Shown here piece by piece: positions 48,148 to 57,488 of a stretch of DNA of 64,000 bases (position 1 is the first letter of the stretch; every line of letters begins with the position of its first letter). Source of the DNA: Acinetobacter sp. ASP199. Its GTDB lineage: Bacteria > Pseudomonadota > Gammaproteobacteria > Pseudomonadales > Moraxellaceae. A program made the translations under genes and the position numbers. A model generated the notes under the pieces. The model searched no databases, was not told the origin of the DNA, and saw nothing but the letters and a program-made list of their open reading frames with translations. The stretch is from NCBI RefSeq assembly GCF_022700675.1, contig NZ_CP062182.1, positions 1,922,001-1,986,000 on the forward strand. Direction: 5' to 3'.

Positions 48148-48813
48148 CTATCCCTCAGCTTTATGCATACGATAACCCAGCCCACGTATGGTCTTGATCA
48201 TCTGACTGCCAATTTTCTTGCGCAGTTGATAAATAAAAACCTCGATGGCATTACTCTCAATTTCATCCCCCCAGGCATAGAGAGATTCTTCCAGCTGTTC
48301 CCGGGTCACTACATGCTCTGGCTTTTGCATCAATTTATGCAAAATCTGAAACTCTTTGGCCGTTAAGTTCACCACTTCACCTGCTTTAATCAGAGTTTTA
48401 GCCTGTATATCCAGCTGCAGGTCTTCCCAAGTCAGCACATGGCTCAGATTTTTTTGCTGCAAGCGGATCTGGGCGCGAATTCGTGCAGACAATTCTTCCA
48501 GGCTAAAAGGTTTGACCAGATAATCATTGGCACCTAAATCAAGTCCTTCTACCCGGTCATCAATACTGTCTCGAGCAGTAATAAAAATAACTGGCGTATC
48601 TTGCTGCAGTTTACGTAGCGTCGTCAGAATCTGATCCCCACTGGCTCGCGGTAAACCACGATCCAGTAACACACAGTCATACTGATGCTGTTCAAGCGCC
48701 AGAATGGCATGGTCCCCACGTTCAACCCAGTCAATTACATAGCCATCCATTTCCAGCCAGGTCTGAATGCTTTCTGCCTGTGAGGCATCATCTTCCGCCA
48801 AAAGAATACGCAT
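48148..48813 (-). CDS. OmpR/PhoB-family response regulator (QseB-like)
   Basis: 221 residues. The receiver domain has the acidic pair EDD at 7-9, the phosphorylation Asp51 in LLDRGLP, and Lys101 in LVKPF. The winged-helix DNA-binding domain follows from about 125 (LTAKEFQILHKLM, GDEIESNAIEVFIYQLRKK and GYRMHK). It would bind direct repeats at target promoters after phosphorylation by the adjacent kinase. The kinase gene starts 7 bp downstream. Confidence 0.9.
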   Translation of the reverse strand: MRILLAEDDASQAESIQTWLEMDGYVIDWVERGDHAILALEQHQYDCVLLDRGLPRASGDQILTTLRKLQQDTPVIFITARDSIDDRVEGLDLGANDYLVKPFSLEELSARIRAQIRLQQKNLSHVLTWEDLQLDIQAKTLIKAGEVVNLTAKEFQILHKLMQKPEHVVTREQLEESLYAWGDEIESNAIEVFIYQLRKKIGSQMIKTIRGLGYRMHKAEG

Positions 48814-48858
48814 GCTGAATTCTCCCTTATTTTCAACATATAATCATGAATTTTAAAC

Positions 48859-48900
48859 AAAAAAAACCACATGCTTTTTGTAATATTGCATGTGGTTTTC
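48859..48900 (-). terminator. Terminator after the YgiW-like gene
   Basis: AAACCACATGC and GCATGTGGTTT enclose 13 nt; T8 follows on the minus strand. It separates this gene from the regulator gene downstream. Confidence 0.85.
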
Positions 48901-48932
48901 TCTAGTCAGGTCATTCGGCTATCGCCAATGCC

Positions 48933-49295
48933 TTAATTGAAACGCACTTCATCAACGTCGATTTCAACACGTTTCGCTGGTTTGTAATCGATATCTACTT
49001 CACCAATAATGGTTACTGATGTTTTTGCAGAAATCGGTTTGCCTTGCCATAACTCATCATCAATTTCGACATTGATGCTGCCTGTGTTGTCACGGAACTG
49101 ATATTTTTCGTCGCCTACTGATTTCACCACATGACCTTTGATCTGTACCTTGCTGTCATCTTTCATGGTGAGTGCTTGTTTTACAGTTACGGTTTTGGCA
49201 AAAGCGCTTTGGTTTACTGTACTTTCTGCCATAGTCGCAGTTGTTGCTGAACCAATAAGTGCCACTGCTACAAATGCTTTGGTCATATTTTTCAT
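48933..49295 (-). CDS. YgiW/YdeI-family periplasmic OB-fold protein
   Basis: 120 residues. A signal peptide (MKNMTKAFVAVALIGSATTA and then TMA) precedes a small OB-fold (BOF) domain: VQIKGHVVKSVGDEKYQFRD, GSINVEIDDELWQG and VTIIGEVDID. The family helps cells survive cationic peptides, peroxide or metals. It lies upstream of the two-component pair as in E. coli ygiW-qseBC, but a terminator lies between, so it may be a target of the regulator rather than cotranscribed. Confidence 0.88.
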   Translation of the reverse strand: MKNMTKAFVAVALIGSATTATMAESTVNQSAFAKTVTVKQALTMKDDSKVQIKGHVVKSVGDEKYQFRDNTGSINVEIDDELWQGKPISAKTSVTIIGEVDIDYKPAKRVEIDVDEVRFN

Positions 49296-49398
49296 ATTCA
49301 GTACCTTTTAGGCTGTCTTGTTTCGATGAAGCTATTAAAACAGCTGAAGATGAATTGAATCTTAAGAAAACTTCATTTTCAAAAATGTGTTTTAAAAG

Positions 49399-51156
49399 TT
49401 AATTCAATGGCACTACACGTAGTACTTCTTCTAGCGTAGTGACACCTTCAATGACTTTTCGTGCGCCCGCAATTCTAAGTGGCTCTACACCTTCTTTTTT
49501 CGCCTGAGCACGTAACTGGTTCAAGTTGGCATCTGCGCCAATCAGCTGTTTGGTTGCCAAACTCAGTGGCATAAATTCATAGATCCCTATACGCCCTTTA
49601 TAACCCGTATGACGACATTCCTCACAACCTACTGGACGGAACACAAATTCTGGACGGGCCAATGGATAATCTGCTGCTAAATGCTGCCATTCCTGCTCAT
49701 CCATAAAGCCTTCTGCTTTGCAGTGTGGACACAATTTACGTACCAGACGCTGAGCCAATACACCGAGAATCGTTGCAGCAGTCAGGAACGGTTGTACACC
49801 CAGATCATGCAGACGGGTTAAACTCGACGGTGCATCATTGGTATGGAGCGTGGATAAAACCAGGTGACCTGTCAAGGCAGCCTGAATGGCCATATTGGCA
49901 GTATCCTGATCACGAATCTCACCGACCATGATGATATCTGGATCCTGACGCATTAATGCCCGTACACCATCGGCAAAGCCCAGATCAATCCCAGTATTCA
50001 CCTGCATCTGGTTAAAGCTTGGCTCCAGCATCTCGATCGGATCTTCAATGGTACAGACATTGACCTCTTCGGTCGCCAGCTGCTTTAAAGTTGAATACAG
50101 CGTAGTCGTTTTACCCGAGCCTGTAGGCCCAGTCACCAGAATGATGCCATGACTATGACTGGTCAGCGTGTTCCATTCATTCAGCAAGTGGCCTTCAAAA
50201 CCCAGTTGCTGGAAACTGCGTACCAATACTTCCGGATCGAAAATACGCATTACCAGTTTTTCACCAAAAGCGGTGGGTAAGGTCGATAAACGCAGTTCCG
50301 TTTCCTGTCCTTTAGGCGTACGGGTTTTTAGACGGCCATCCTGCGGCTTGCGCTTTTCTGCCACATTCATCCGGCCCAGAATTTTAATACGTGAAATCAC
50401 GGCAGTAAGCGTATTGGCTGGCATTTTATAAATGGTATGCAGCACACCATCAATACGGAAACGGATTTTCCCGGTATCTTTGCGTGGTTCCATATGAATA
50501 TCACTGGCACCCTGCTCAAAAGCAAATTGCAGCACCCAATCCACCAGCTTGATAATATGCTGGTCATTGGCATCCGGATTCTGCGAATCACCTAACTGTA
50601 AAAGTGCTTCTACACCCTTATTTTCACGGTCATAAGCCGAGGATTTTTGTGATCCACTGACTGCGCGACTAACCTGATAATACTCGACAATATATCGCTG
50701 CAACTGTTCCGGATTCAGTAGCACCCGTTCAATACGGCGCGGGCTGATATTCTGCTGTAGATTCGACACCCATTCCATTTTATAAGGCTGATCGGTAGCA
50801 ATCAGGATTTTGTCTGGCTGGATTTCAACAGCAAGAATACGGTTACGCAAGGCATATTCCTGTGACATCACCGTAGTAAGTGCCTGAACATCGGCTTTTA
50901 AAGGGTCAATAATATAAAATGGCAGATTCGTTTTTTCCGACAGCCACTGACATAAACGGTTTAGGGTAAGTGTGCTTTGGGGATGAGAACGGTCAACCAG
51001 ATTAAAATTGGCAATCCACTGTAAAGGATGCCATTTCAGCTGCTCACGCTGACGATGCGTCGTCTGTATCAGCATACGGTCACGGTCAGTAATCTTACCG
51101 TCTTTAAAAAGTTGCTCCAGACACCACGCGGTATCAATTTCAAAGTCAAATTTCAT
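49399..51156 (-). CDS. GspE/PulE-family type II/IV secretion ATPase
   Basis: 585 residues. An N-terminal N1E/MshEN-like domain is followed by the ATPase: Walker A GPTGSGKTT (343-351), Asp box and Walker B DPDIIMVGE (405-413), His box HLVLSTLHTND. The zinc-binding Cys tetrad CPHC...CEEC is at 476, 479, 511 and 514. Such hexameric ATPases power type II secretion or type IV pilus assembly. No gsp or pil genes lie next to it; dispersed gsp genes are normal in Acinetobacter, so GspE is likely but PilB cannot be excluded. Confidence 0.9.
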   Translation of the reverse strand: MKFDFEIDTAWCLEQLFKDGKITDRDRMLIQTTHRQREQLKWHPLQWIANFNLVDRSHPQSTLTLNRLCQWLSEKTNLPFYIIDPLKADVQALTTVMSQEYALRNRILAVEIQPDKILIATDQPYKMEWVSNLQQNISPRRIERVLLNPEQLQRYIVEYYQVSRAVSGSQKSSAYDRENKGVEALLQLGDSQNPDANDQHIIKLVDWVLQFAFEQGASDIHMEPRKDTGKIRFRIDGVLHTIYKMPANTLTAVISRIKILGRMNVAEKRKPQDGRLKTRTPKGQETELRLSTLPTAFGEKLVMRIFDPEVLVRSFQQLGFEGHLLNEWNTLTSHSHGIILVTGPTGSGKTTTLYSTLKQLATEEVNVCTIEDPIEMLEPSFNQMQVNTGIDLGFADGVRALMRQDPDIIMVGEIRDQDTANMAIQAALTGHLVLSTLHTNDAPSSLTRLHDLGVQPFLTAATILGVLAQRLVRKLCPHCKAEGFMDEQEWQHLAADYPLARPEFVFRPVGCEECRHTGYKGRIGIYEFMPLSLATKQLIGADANLNQLRAQAKKEGVEPLRIAGARKVIEGVTTLEEVLRVVPLN

Positions 51157-51385
51157 TGTTATAGGTCCCCAAACTTGCCTTCACTATAACAAGTTTTTGC
51201 TATTTTTCGCATTATCCTGCTGTGTCATCTGCCTGTTTCTGCTGCCTGAGGTAAATCTTGAATATAGCCGCTCTCTTCTACTATCTTATCTCGCACATTT
51301 TTTCTCTTGTTCGTCCTTTAGCTTATCGCCTATATTTTAGAGATAGCTTTTTAAAATAATTACTTATTCACAGCTGAGGCCGGAT

Positions 51386-52645
51386 ATGGATTTTAGCGCA
51401 GTGCCTATGAATGACAGTTCCTTTCAGGAACTGCTCACTATCCTGACTTCAGCATTAGGCTGTGGCCTATTGATAGGCCTGGAACGAGAGCGGCATAAAC
51501 AGCGGGAGCAACAACCCAGCTTTGCTGGCTTACGTTCATTTGCCATCTGTGCCTTATTGGGAGCCATCTGCTTTCTATTCGGAATGATCACCGGTTTGGT
51601 AGGCGCGTTGATTATTGGTGGCATGGTGATTTCCTCTATCCGCAATCAGCCGGATGATCCTGGTATTACCACCGAACTCGCATTTGTGATGACCTATTTT
51701 ATCGGAGCAATCTGTCTGTGGAATATTTCGCTGGCTGCCGGAATTGCAATACTCATCACCGTGATCCTGATGGCCAAACATTCTATGCACAACATTGCCG
51801 GAAAATGGATTACTGAAGCTGAGTTCCGTGATGGTTTGCTATTACTGGCCTTGGTATTGATTGGTTTACCTTTGACACCCGATACACCGCTGTGGGGCAA
51901 GGTGCTTAATCCCTACCTGATTTTGAAACTCCTAACTTTAATTCTAGTGGTACAAGCGCTGGCGCATATTGCCAAACGCTTACTTTCTACAAAAAATGCC
52001 CTGATGCTTTCATCCATTGCTTCTGGTTTTGTTTCTAGCACAGCGACAATCGCCCAATTGGGTCTACAGGTCCGTAAAGGTGAGATGGATGCCCGATCCA
52101 ATGCCGGTGCCGCACTGATGTCCTGTATTTCGACTTTATTGCTACTGTTCATTGTGGTCGGAGGAGTATCTTTTAGCTGGCTTAAAATTCTTTTGCTTCC
52201 TTCTTTAGTTGCAATGGCCATTCTGACTACCTGTGCATTTCTATTGTTGCGAAAAGCCAAACCACCAGAAAATTATGAAAAAGAAGAAGATAGCCGGATT
52301 TTCAGCCTAAAAGAAGCGGTCATTATTGCTGTCACATTGACGCTAATTCAGGCTGCGATTTATGGCTTGGAATTAGTACTTGGCGATGCCGGCTTGCTGG
52401 CAGGCACTCTACTGGCTTCACTATTTGAGATCCATGCCGCTATGGCCAGTGTCGTGATTCAGGGCGACCCGAGCAATACACGGCTGATTCAGGCCCTACT
52501 GATAGGCCTTGCAGCCCATGCTTTAGCAAAATCCGTAAATGCCGCCCTGTCAGGCGGATTCAAATATGCTATGTATTTTGTACCGGTGCAGATCCTGCAT
52601 ATGGCAGTTTTGATCGGGATTTTATGGTGGACCCTAAAGCTTTAG
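51386..52645 (+). CDS. MgtC/SapB and DUF4010 membrane protein
   Basis: 419 residues. The N-terminal ~130 residues carry the MgtC signature (LTSALGCGLLIGLERER, FAGLRSFAICALLGA). The C-terminal part is a DUF4010 region with about eight more helices (LMLSSIASGFVSSTATIAQL, GALMSC, FEIHAAMASVVIQG). Some 11-12 transmembrane segments in all. The fusion is widespread, and its role (membrane ion homeostasis or envelope) is not settled. Start ATG 51386 with a weak GAGG; ATG 51407 is in frame. Confidence 0.85.
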   Translation: MDFSAVPMNDSSFQELLTILTSALGCGLLIGLERERHKQREQQPSFAGLRSFAICALLGAICFLFGMITGLVGALIIGGMVISSIRNQPDDPGITTELAFVMTYFIGAICLWNISLAAGIAILITVILMAKHSMHNIAGKWITEAEFRDGLLLLALVLIGLPLTPDTPLWGKVLNPYLILKLLTLILVVQALAHIAKRLLSTKNALMLSSIASGFVSSTATIAQLGLQVRKGEMDARSNAGAALMSCISTLLLLFIVVGGVSFSWLKILLLPSLVAMAILTTCAFLLLRKAKPPENYEKEEDSRIFSLKEAVIIAVTLTLIQAAIYGLELVLGDAGLLAGTLLASLFEIHAAMASVVIQGDPSNTRLIQALLIGLAAHALAKSVNAALSGGFKYAMYFVPVQILHMAVLIGILWWTLKL

Positions 52646-52691
52646 AATCATTTGAGCAAATAAAGTAATAAGTACCGTAACCCTTTAGCCA

Positions 52692-53399
52692 TCACTCAAT
52701 CTCGACAATCAGGACAGAAGTTTGATTGACAATAAATTTGATATTGAAATCTGCAAAGCGCATACCGTAAATTCGCTCCGGATCCGCCTGATAGGCTGGA
52801 CGCGGATTAAGGGATAAAACCTCTGCCAGTTCCTGAATGATCTGTTCCGAAAGGCCTTTCATTTTGACTAACTGATTTCTTTCCAGCTCTGCCTGTTCTG
52901 ACCAAACCACATATTTACGTACCGGCTCTTCCTGAGCATAACCGCTTTGCGCATCTATCACAGCATCGGAATAGTGAATATAAGGTTTAATATCGACAAT
53001 CGGAGTGCCATCTAAAAGGTCACTGCCCGTCACATAAACACGGACTGTTTTGCCGACTTTTTGCACTTCTTTAAGCTTTACCACGGATAAACCAATGGGT
53101 GAAGGACGATACATACTACGTGTCGCGAACACCCCTATTTTCTGATTTCCACCTAAACGTGGTGGACGTACCTGTGGACGGAACTTGCTGTTTTCCTGGT
53201 TTTTATTGTCATGAAACTGCCAGAGCAGCCATAAATGACTGAACTCCTCAATCCCCTCAAAAGCCAGCAGATCATTATAAGGACCCTGCATTTCAATATA
53301 AGACTCCACTTCCACCAGATTGGGCTGACGAGGAATACCAAATTTTTCTTTATAAGGAGATTTCATTATACCAATTACAGGTATAGTCAGTTCTTTCAT
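52692..53399 (-). CDS. trmO: tRNA m6t6A37 methyltransferase TrmO (TsaA/YaeB)
   Basis: 235 residues from ATG 53399. IGIMKSPYKEKFGIPRQPNL, FEGIEEFSHLWLLWQFH, FATRSMYRPSPIGLSVVKL and DLLDGTPIVDIKPYIHYSDA are the TsaA/TrmO signatures. TrmO adds a methyl group to t6A37 in tRNA-Thr. The C-terminal domain after ~165 is present. A TTG at 53423 is in frame but has no better ribosome-binding site. The gene diverges from fpr. Confidence 0.9.
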   Translation of the reverse strand: MKELTIPVIGIMKSPYKEKFGIPRQPNLVEVESYIEMQGPYNDLLAFEGIEEFSHLWLLWQFHDNKNQENSKFRPQVRPPRLGGNQKIGVFATRSMYRPSPIGLSVVKLKEVQKVGKTVRVYVTGSDLLDGTPIVDIKPYIHYSDAVIDAQSGYAQEEPVRKYVVWSEQAELERNQLVKMKGLSEQIIQELAEVLSLNPRPAYQADPERIYGMRFADFNIKFIVNQTSVLIVEIE

Positions 53400-53504
53400 A
53401 ATCACTTTTTCTGATAAGCTCAATTAAATATATTCAGTTTATCGAGAATGAATTTGGTTTAGAATAGCAACCTGTTCTAATTTGATAACTTATTGAGACC
53501 TTTA

Positions 53505-54284
53505 ATGGCTGCTTTTAACGTCGAAAAGATTACTCACGTCCACCATTGGAATGACACATTATTCTCTTTTAAAACGACTCGTGATACTGCATTACGTTTT
53601 AAAAACGGTCAGTTTGTGATGATCGGCCTTGAGGTCAATGGCAAGCCTTTAATGCGTGCATATTCAATTGCAAGTGCAAACTATGAAGAAGAACTGGAAT
53701 TCTTCTCGATTAAAGTTCCAGATGGTCCACTTACTTCTATTCTACAAAAAGTAAAAGTTGGTGATGAGATTTTAGTGTCTCGCAAGCCAACAGGCACACT
53801 GGTTCTGGATGACTTGAATCCTGGTAAAAACCTGTACCTGCTTTCTTCTGGTACTGGTCTTGCCCCTTTCCTTTCTGTGATTCGTGATCCGGAAACTTAT
53901 GAACGTTTTGAAAAAATTATCGTTGTTCACGGTACGCGTTTCATTTCAGAACTGGCTTATCAAGATTTGATTCTGAACGAAATTCCAAACCACGAATTCT
54001 TTGGTGAGTTGGGTGCGAAAGAGAAACTAGTTTACTACCCAACGGTAACTCGTGAAGATTTCCATACTCAAGGTCGTGTAACGACTGCAATTGAATCTGG
54101 TCAATTGTTCGAGAAAATCGGTCTGCCACGTTTCAACCCTGAAACTGACCGCGCAATGCTATGCGGTAGTCCAGCATTCCTTGATGACGTTGCTGCCCTT
54201 CTTGACCAACACGGTCTGAAAGAATCTCCACGTATGGGTGTTCTAGGCGATTACGTGATTGAACGTGCATTCGTTGAAAAATAA
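53505..54284 (+). CDS. fpr: Ferredoxin-NADP reductase
   Basis: 259 residues from ATG 53505 (MAAFNVEKITHVHHW). FAD site RAYSIASANYEEELEFF, NADP site SSGTGLAPFLSVIRD and the C-terminal YVIERAFVEK end in the FNR pattern. It is of the bacterial Fpr type that passes electrons between NADPH and ferredoxin/flavodoxin. The in-frame TTG at 53493 would add only four residues. Confidence 0.93.
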   Translation: MAAFNVEKITHVHHWNDTLFSFKTTRDTALRFKNGQFVMIGLEVNGKPLMRAYSIASANYEEELEFFSIKVPDGPLTSILQKVKVGDEILVSRKPTGTLVLDDLNPGKNLYLLSSGTGLAPFLSVIRDPETYERFEKIIVVHGTRFISELAYQDLILNEIPNHEFFGELGAKEKLVYYPTVTREDFHTQGRVTTAIESGQLFEKIGLPRFNPETDRAMLCGSPAFLDDVAALLDQHGLKESPRMGVLGDYVIERAFVEK

Positions 54285-54298
54285 GATTCCTTGAATCT

Positions 54299-54328
54299 AA
54301 AAAACCGGGCGTTTATGCCCGGTTTTTT
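54299..54328. terminator. Bidirectional terminator between fpr and the CDF gene
   Basis: AAAACCGGGC-GTTTAT-GCCCGGTTTT hairpin with T7 on the plus strand, between convergent genes. Confidence 0.88.
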
Positions 54329-54347
54329 TATTTAGCATTAATTTTTA

Positions 54348-54962
54348 TCATGCAGTTGTACGACGTTCTTGTAATGCCTGCTTCACCACCTGATACCCTG
54401 CAGTTAATCCCAGACTAGCCATAATCATGGCTACAATCATATCGGGCCATAAACTGCCGGTTCCAAATACGCCAATGGCCGCAAATATGACTGCTACGTT
54501 GCCAATTGCATCATTTCGGCTACACAGCCACACAGACTTCATGTTTGAATCTCCATCGCGGAAAGCATAAAGAATTACAGCCGTAATCACATTGGCCAGT
54601 AAAGCGATTGCTCCGATAATCCCCATCGTGATGGCTTCAGGAGGAATACCGAGCAGGTAGGCATAGATAACTTTCCCCATCACCACCAGACCAAAGACTG
54701 CCATGGTCAGGCCCTTAATTAAGGCTACAGTGGCTCGCCAGTACAGGCTTGCACCTAATACAGCCAGTGAAATCCCATAATTCACTGCATCCCCAAAGAA
54801 ATCTAGCGAGTCGGCCCATAAAGCTGAAGAATGAGCATAGGCTCCACCGACCAGCTCTACCAGAAACATGCTGAGGTTAATCCATAAGGCAATCCATAAA
54901 GCCATTCTAAACTTGCTGTTTGGCTTGATGGGTGCCGGTTCATGACTACAGCTACAGACCAT
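54348..54962 (-). CDS. Short cation diffusion facilitator family transporter
   Basis: 204 residues with about five or six transmembrane helices. ADSLDFFGDAVNYGISLAVLG supplies the acidic metal site in TM2 (Asp51/Asp54/Asp58). SRNDAIGNVAVIFAA in TM5 supplies the second. CSCSHE at the N-terminus is a Cys/His metal-binding start. It lacks the C-terminal cytoplasmic domain of ZitB/FieF. It would export Zn, Cd or Co into the periplasm by proton antiport. Its promoter and the divergent MerR gene mark metal induction. Confidence 0.87.
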   Translation of the reverse strand: MVCSCSHEPAPIKPNSKFRMALWIALWINLSMFLVELVGGAYAHSSALWADSLDFFGDAVNYGISLAVLGASLYWRATVALIKGLTMAVFGLVVMGKVIYAYLLGIPPEAITMGIIGAIALLANVITAVILYAFRDGDSNMKSVWLCSRNDAIGNVAVIFAAIGVFGTGSLWPDMIVAMIMASLGLTAGYQVVKQALQERRTTA

Positions 54963-55003
54963 ATTATTCTCCGATGTATTTTTATACGAAATACGATACA
55001 GTG

Positions 55004-55034
55004 ATTAGAAACTATGGAGTAACTCCAAGGTCAA
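55004..55034 (-). promoter_or_regulatory. MerR-type 19-bp-spacer promoter and operator
   Basis: On the minus strand, TTGACC (55034-55029) and TCTAAT (55009-55004) are separated by 19 bp, the long spacer of MerR-controlled promoters. The palindrome GGAGTTACTCC (55026-55016) is centred between them, much like the E. coli zntA operator. It drives the CDF gene. Confidence 0.85.
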
Positions 55035-55047
55035 GCCCGAGGTGTAT

Positions 55048-55464
55048 ATGTCTTTGTATCTGATTTCACAGATCGCCAAAAAGTCACATTTAAGTACAGA
55101 CACAGTGCGTTTTTATGAGAAAAAAGGATTGATTAAGCCGAATTTTCGAGCAAATAATCAGTATCGTTATTTTGATAATGAAGCGCTTAAAAGGCTGATT
55201 TTTATCAAGCGCTGTCGTGACCTGGATATGTCCTTAAAGGAAATTGAGACCTTGATCGAACTGGAGCAAAATCCCGAGCAGAACTGTACAGTAGTCAACA
55301 ATATCATTGACCAGCATCTACAGAATATTACCATTAAAATGAAAGAATTAGCAGCTTTTAAAACTCAGCTTTCCGAGCTAAGAAATAGCTGTAATACGCC
55401 GACTACGATTAACCATTGTCAGATCCTGAAAACCTTGGAACGGTCTGAAATTGAAGGTCAATAA
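55048..55464 (+). CDS. MerR-family metal-responsive regulator
   Basis: 138 residues from ATG 55048 (GAGG 5 nt upstream; an in-frame GTG lies at 55042). The winged-helix HTH is LISQIAKKSHLSTDTVRFYE, followed by RANNQYRYFDNEALKRL and the dimerisation helix. Cys56, Cys80, Cys115 and Cys124 lie around the helix end and C-terminal loop as in CadR/PbrR, where the equivalents of the last three bind metal. The divergent CDF gene and operator make it its regulator. The specific metal (Cd, Zn, Pb) is not decided. Confidence 0.9.
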   Translation: MSLYLISQIAKKSHLSTDTVRFYEKKGLIKPNFRANNQYRYFDNEALKRLIFIKRCRDLDMSLKEIETLIELEQNPEQNCTVVNNIIDQHLQNITIKMKELAAFKTQLSELRNSCNTPTTINHCQILKTLERSEIEGQ

Positions 55465-55591
55465 ACTGCCTATTATTTCAGTTTTACCTATTAGATAATG
55501 TTGAAAATATCAACAAAAACCATGATTTCCGAGTGATTTACTTGGTTGAATCTTGTTTTTAGATGAATAAAATAAAAGCCGTACTTTTTAT

Positions 55592-57001
55592 ATGTCTTTC
55601 GATTTGATCATGAGTATAACCCCTGTTACTGAACTTCTCTCACCTGCTGGCTCACTGAAAAACATGCGCTATGCTTTTGCTTATGGTGCAGATGCAGTCT
55701 ATGCCGGCCAGCCGCGTTATAGCCTGCGTGTTCGTAATAATGAATTTGATCATGACAATCTGGCCATAGGTATTAAAGAAGCACATGATCTTGGCAAAAA
55801 ATTCTATGTGGTGGTGAATATCCAGCCACATAACTCCAAGCTGAAAAACTTTATCCGTGATCTTGAACCTGTAGTGGCGATGCAACCGGATGCACTGATC
55901 ATGTCTGATCCAGGCCTGATCATGCTGGTCCGTGAACATTTTCCACATATGGACATTCACCTGTCTGTACAAGCCAATGCGGTAAACTGGGCAACAGTAA
56001 AATTCTGGAAGAATATGGGACTTACTCGCGTGATTTTGTCACGTGAGCTGTCGATTGAAGAAATTGAAGAAATCAAACAGCAAGTACCAGATATGGAGAT
56101 TGAAGTCTTCGTGCATGGTGCGCTGTGCATGGCCTACTCCGGGCGCTGCATGCTGTCTGGTTATATGAATAGACGTGATGCCAACCAAGGTGCCTGCACT
56201 AATGCCTGTCGCTGGGAATACAAAGTTTTGGATGCCAAAGAAGATGTCACAGGTGATGTGATTCCAGTGAAAAGTCTGGATTCAGGCTGCTGCTCCAAAG
56301 ATATGGATGAAAGCCATAAAGTAGCGCAACACCAGTTTGACGAGCCGGTTCTACTGCAGCGTAACGATGAAGATATGTTTGCAGCTGAAGAAGATGAACA
56401 TGGCACCTATTTCATGAATTCCAAAGACCTTCGTGCAGTTCAGCATGTAGAACGCCTGACCAAAGTCGGTGTGCATTCACTGAAAATTGAAGGTCGGACG
56501 AAATCTTATTTCTACTGCGCGCGCACCGCACAGATCTATCGTAAAGCTATTGATGATGCACTGGCTGGTAAACCATTTGATCCATCTTTAATGACTCAGT
56601 TAGAAGGTCTGGCAAACCGTGGTTATACCGAAGGTTTCCTGCGCCGCCATGTACATAGTGAATATCAGAACTATGAAAATGGTTCTTCCAGTTTTGATCA
56701 TCAAATTTTCTGTGGTGAAGTGCTGGAACGCAATGGTGATTACATCAAGATTGATGTGAAAAACCGCTTTGTAGTCGGCGATTCACTGGAACTGATGACC
56801 ACAAAGGGCAACATTACTTTTACTTTGACTGAAATCAAAGACCGTAAAGGCAATCAGATTGAAGATGCCAAAGGTTCAGGTCATATCGTCGAAATTCCGA
56901 TTCCAGCAGATGTGGATATGAGTTATGCCCTGCTGATCCGTAACTTACCGACATCGACTGCTGATATTTCCGCATCTTCACTCGCTTATCAGGCAGGCTA
57001 A
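55592..57001 (+). CDS. trhP: tRNA 5-hydroxyuridine hydroxylation protein TrhP (U32 family)
   Basis: 469 residues. ELLSPAGSLKNMRYAFAYGA, YSLRVRNNEF, MSDPGLIMLVREHFP and VHGALCMAYSGRCMLSGY closely follow E. coli YegQ/TrhP. Cys pairs in CMAYSGRC, CTNAC and later form the U32 metal/[4Fe-4S]-type site. TrhP helps make 5-hydroxyuridine at position 34 of tRNA (needed for cmo5U). Start ATG 55592 or ATG 55610, neither with a ribosome-binding site. The ferredoxin gene follows after 1 bp, suggesting it is the electron source. Confidence 0.93.
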   Translation: MSFDLIMSITPVTELLSPAGSLKNMRYAFAYGADAVYAGQPRYSLRVRNNEFDHDNLAIGIKEAHDLGKKFYVVVNIQPHNSKLKNFIRDLEPVVAMQPDALIMSDPGLIMLVREHFPHMDIHLSVQANAVNWATVKFWKNMGLTRVILSRELSIEEIEEIKQQVPDMEIEVFVHGALCMAYSGRCMLSGYMNRRDANQGACTNACRWEYKVLDAKEDVTGDVIPVKSLDSGCCSKDMDESHKVAQHQFDEPVLLQRNDEDMFAAEEDEHGTYFMNSKDLRAVQHVERLTKVGVHSLKIEGRTKSYFYCARTAQIYRKAIDDALAGKPFDPSLMTQLEGLANRGYTEGFLRRHVHSEYQNYENGSSSFDHQIFCGEVLERNGDYIKIDVKNRFVVGDSLELMTTKGNITFTLTEIKDRKGNQIEDAKGSGHIVEIPIPADVDMSYALLIRNLPTSTADISASSLAYQAG

Positions 57002-57002
57002 A

Positions 57003-57257
57003 ATGGCACTCTTGATCACAGATAAATGCATCAACTGCGACATGTGTCTGCCTGAGTGTCCGAATGATGCCATTTATGAAGGCGACAAGATCTACGAAAT
57101 TGATGTCAATCGCTGTACGGAATGTGTCGGTTTTTATGATCATCAAACCTGCGTATCTGTGTGTCCAATTGAGTGCATTGTGCCTCATCCGGAACATGTG
57201 GAGACAAAAGAACAATTGATGGAGAAATTTAAGGGACTGAATTTATTCAGCTCTTAA
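57003..57257 (+). CDS. yfhL: YfhL-like 2[4Fe-4S] ferredoxin
   Basis: 84 residues with CINCDMCLPECPNDAIYEG and a second CTECVGFYDHQTCVSVCP cluster motif. This is the YfhL/Alvin-type ferredoxin with a short C-terminal alpha-helix. It begins 1 bp after the trhP stop, so the two are one transcript. Electron donation to TrhP or another enzyme is inferred from the linkage. Confidence 0.9.
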   Translation: MALLITDKCINCDMCLPECPNDAIYEGDKIYEIDVNRCTECVGFYDHQTCVSVCPIECIVPHPEHVETKEQLMEKFKGLNLFSS

Positions 57258-57411
57258 ATAAAACTAAAAGGTGGCATGTTTTATGCTCATCAAAAGCACA
57301 ACCTTGGGGAAGGCATAATAATAATTAAAAACAAAAACAGCGCAGAGGAAAAGAACAGCCAGAAGCAATTGGGGATGCTTTTGGCTGATCTAAAATAAAG
57401 GAACGCAAATA

Positions 57412-57448
57412 TAAAAAAAGGAACTCTGGTGTTAGCGTCCGGAGTTCC
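57412..57448 (-). terminator. Terminator after ahpF
   Basis: On the minus strand GGAACTC and GAGTTCC enclose 15 nt and lead to T7. It lies about 80 bp beyond the ahpF stop. Confidence 0.75.
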
Positions 57449-57488
57449 TGTAAAAAGGAAATAAGAAAGAGAGTCGATTGATGTTCTA

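Noticed and set aside
49399..51156. Part of a type II secretion cluster
   Set aside because: Only the ATPase is present; neighbours are unrelated, so no cluster is claimed.
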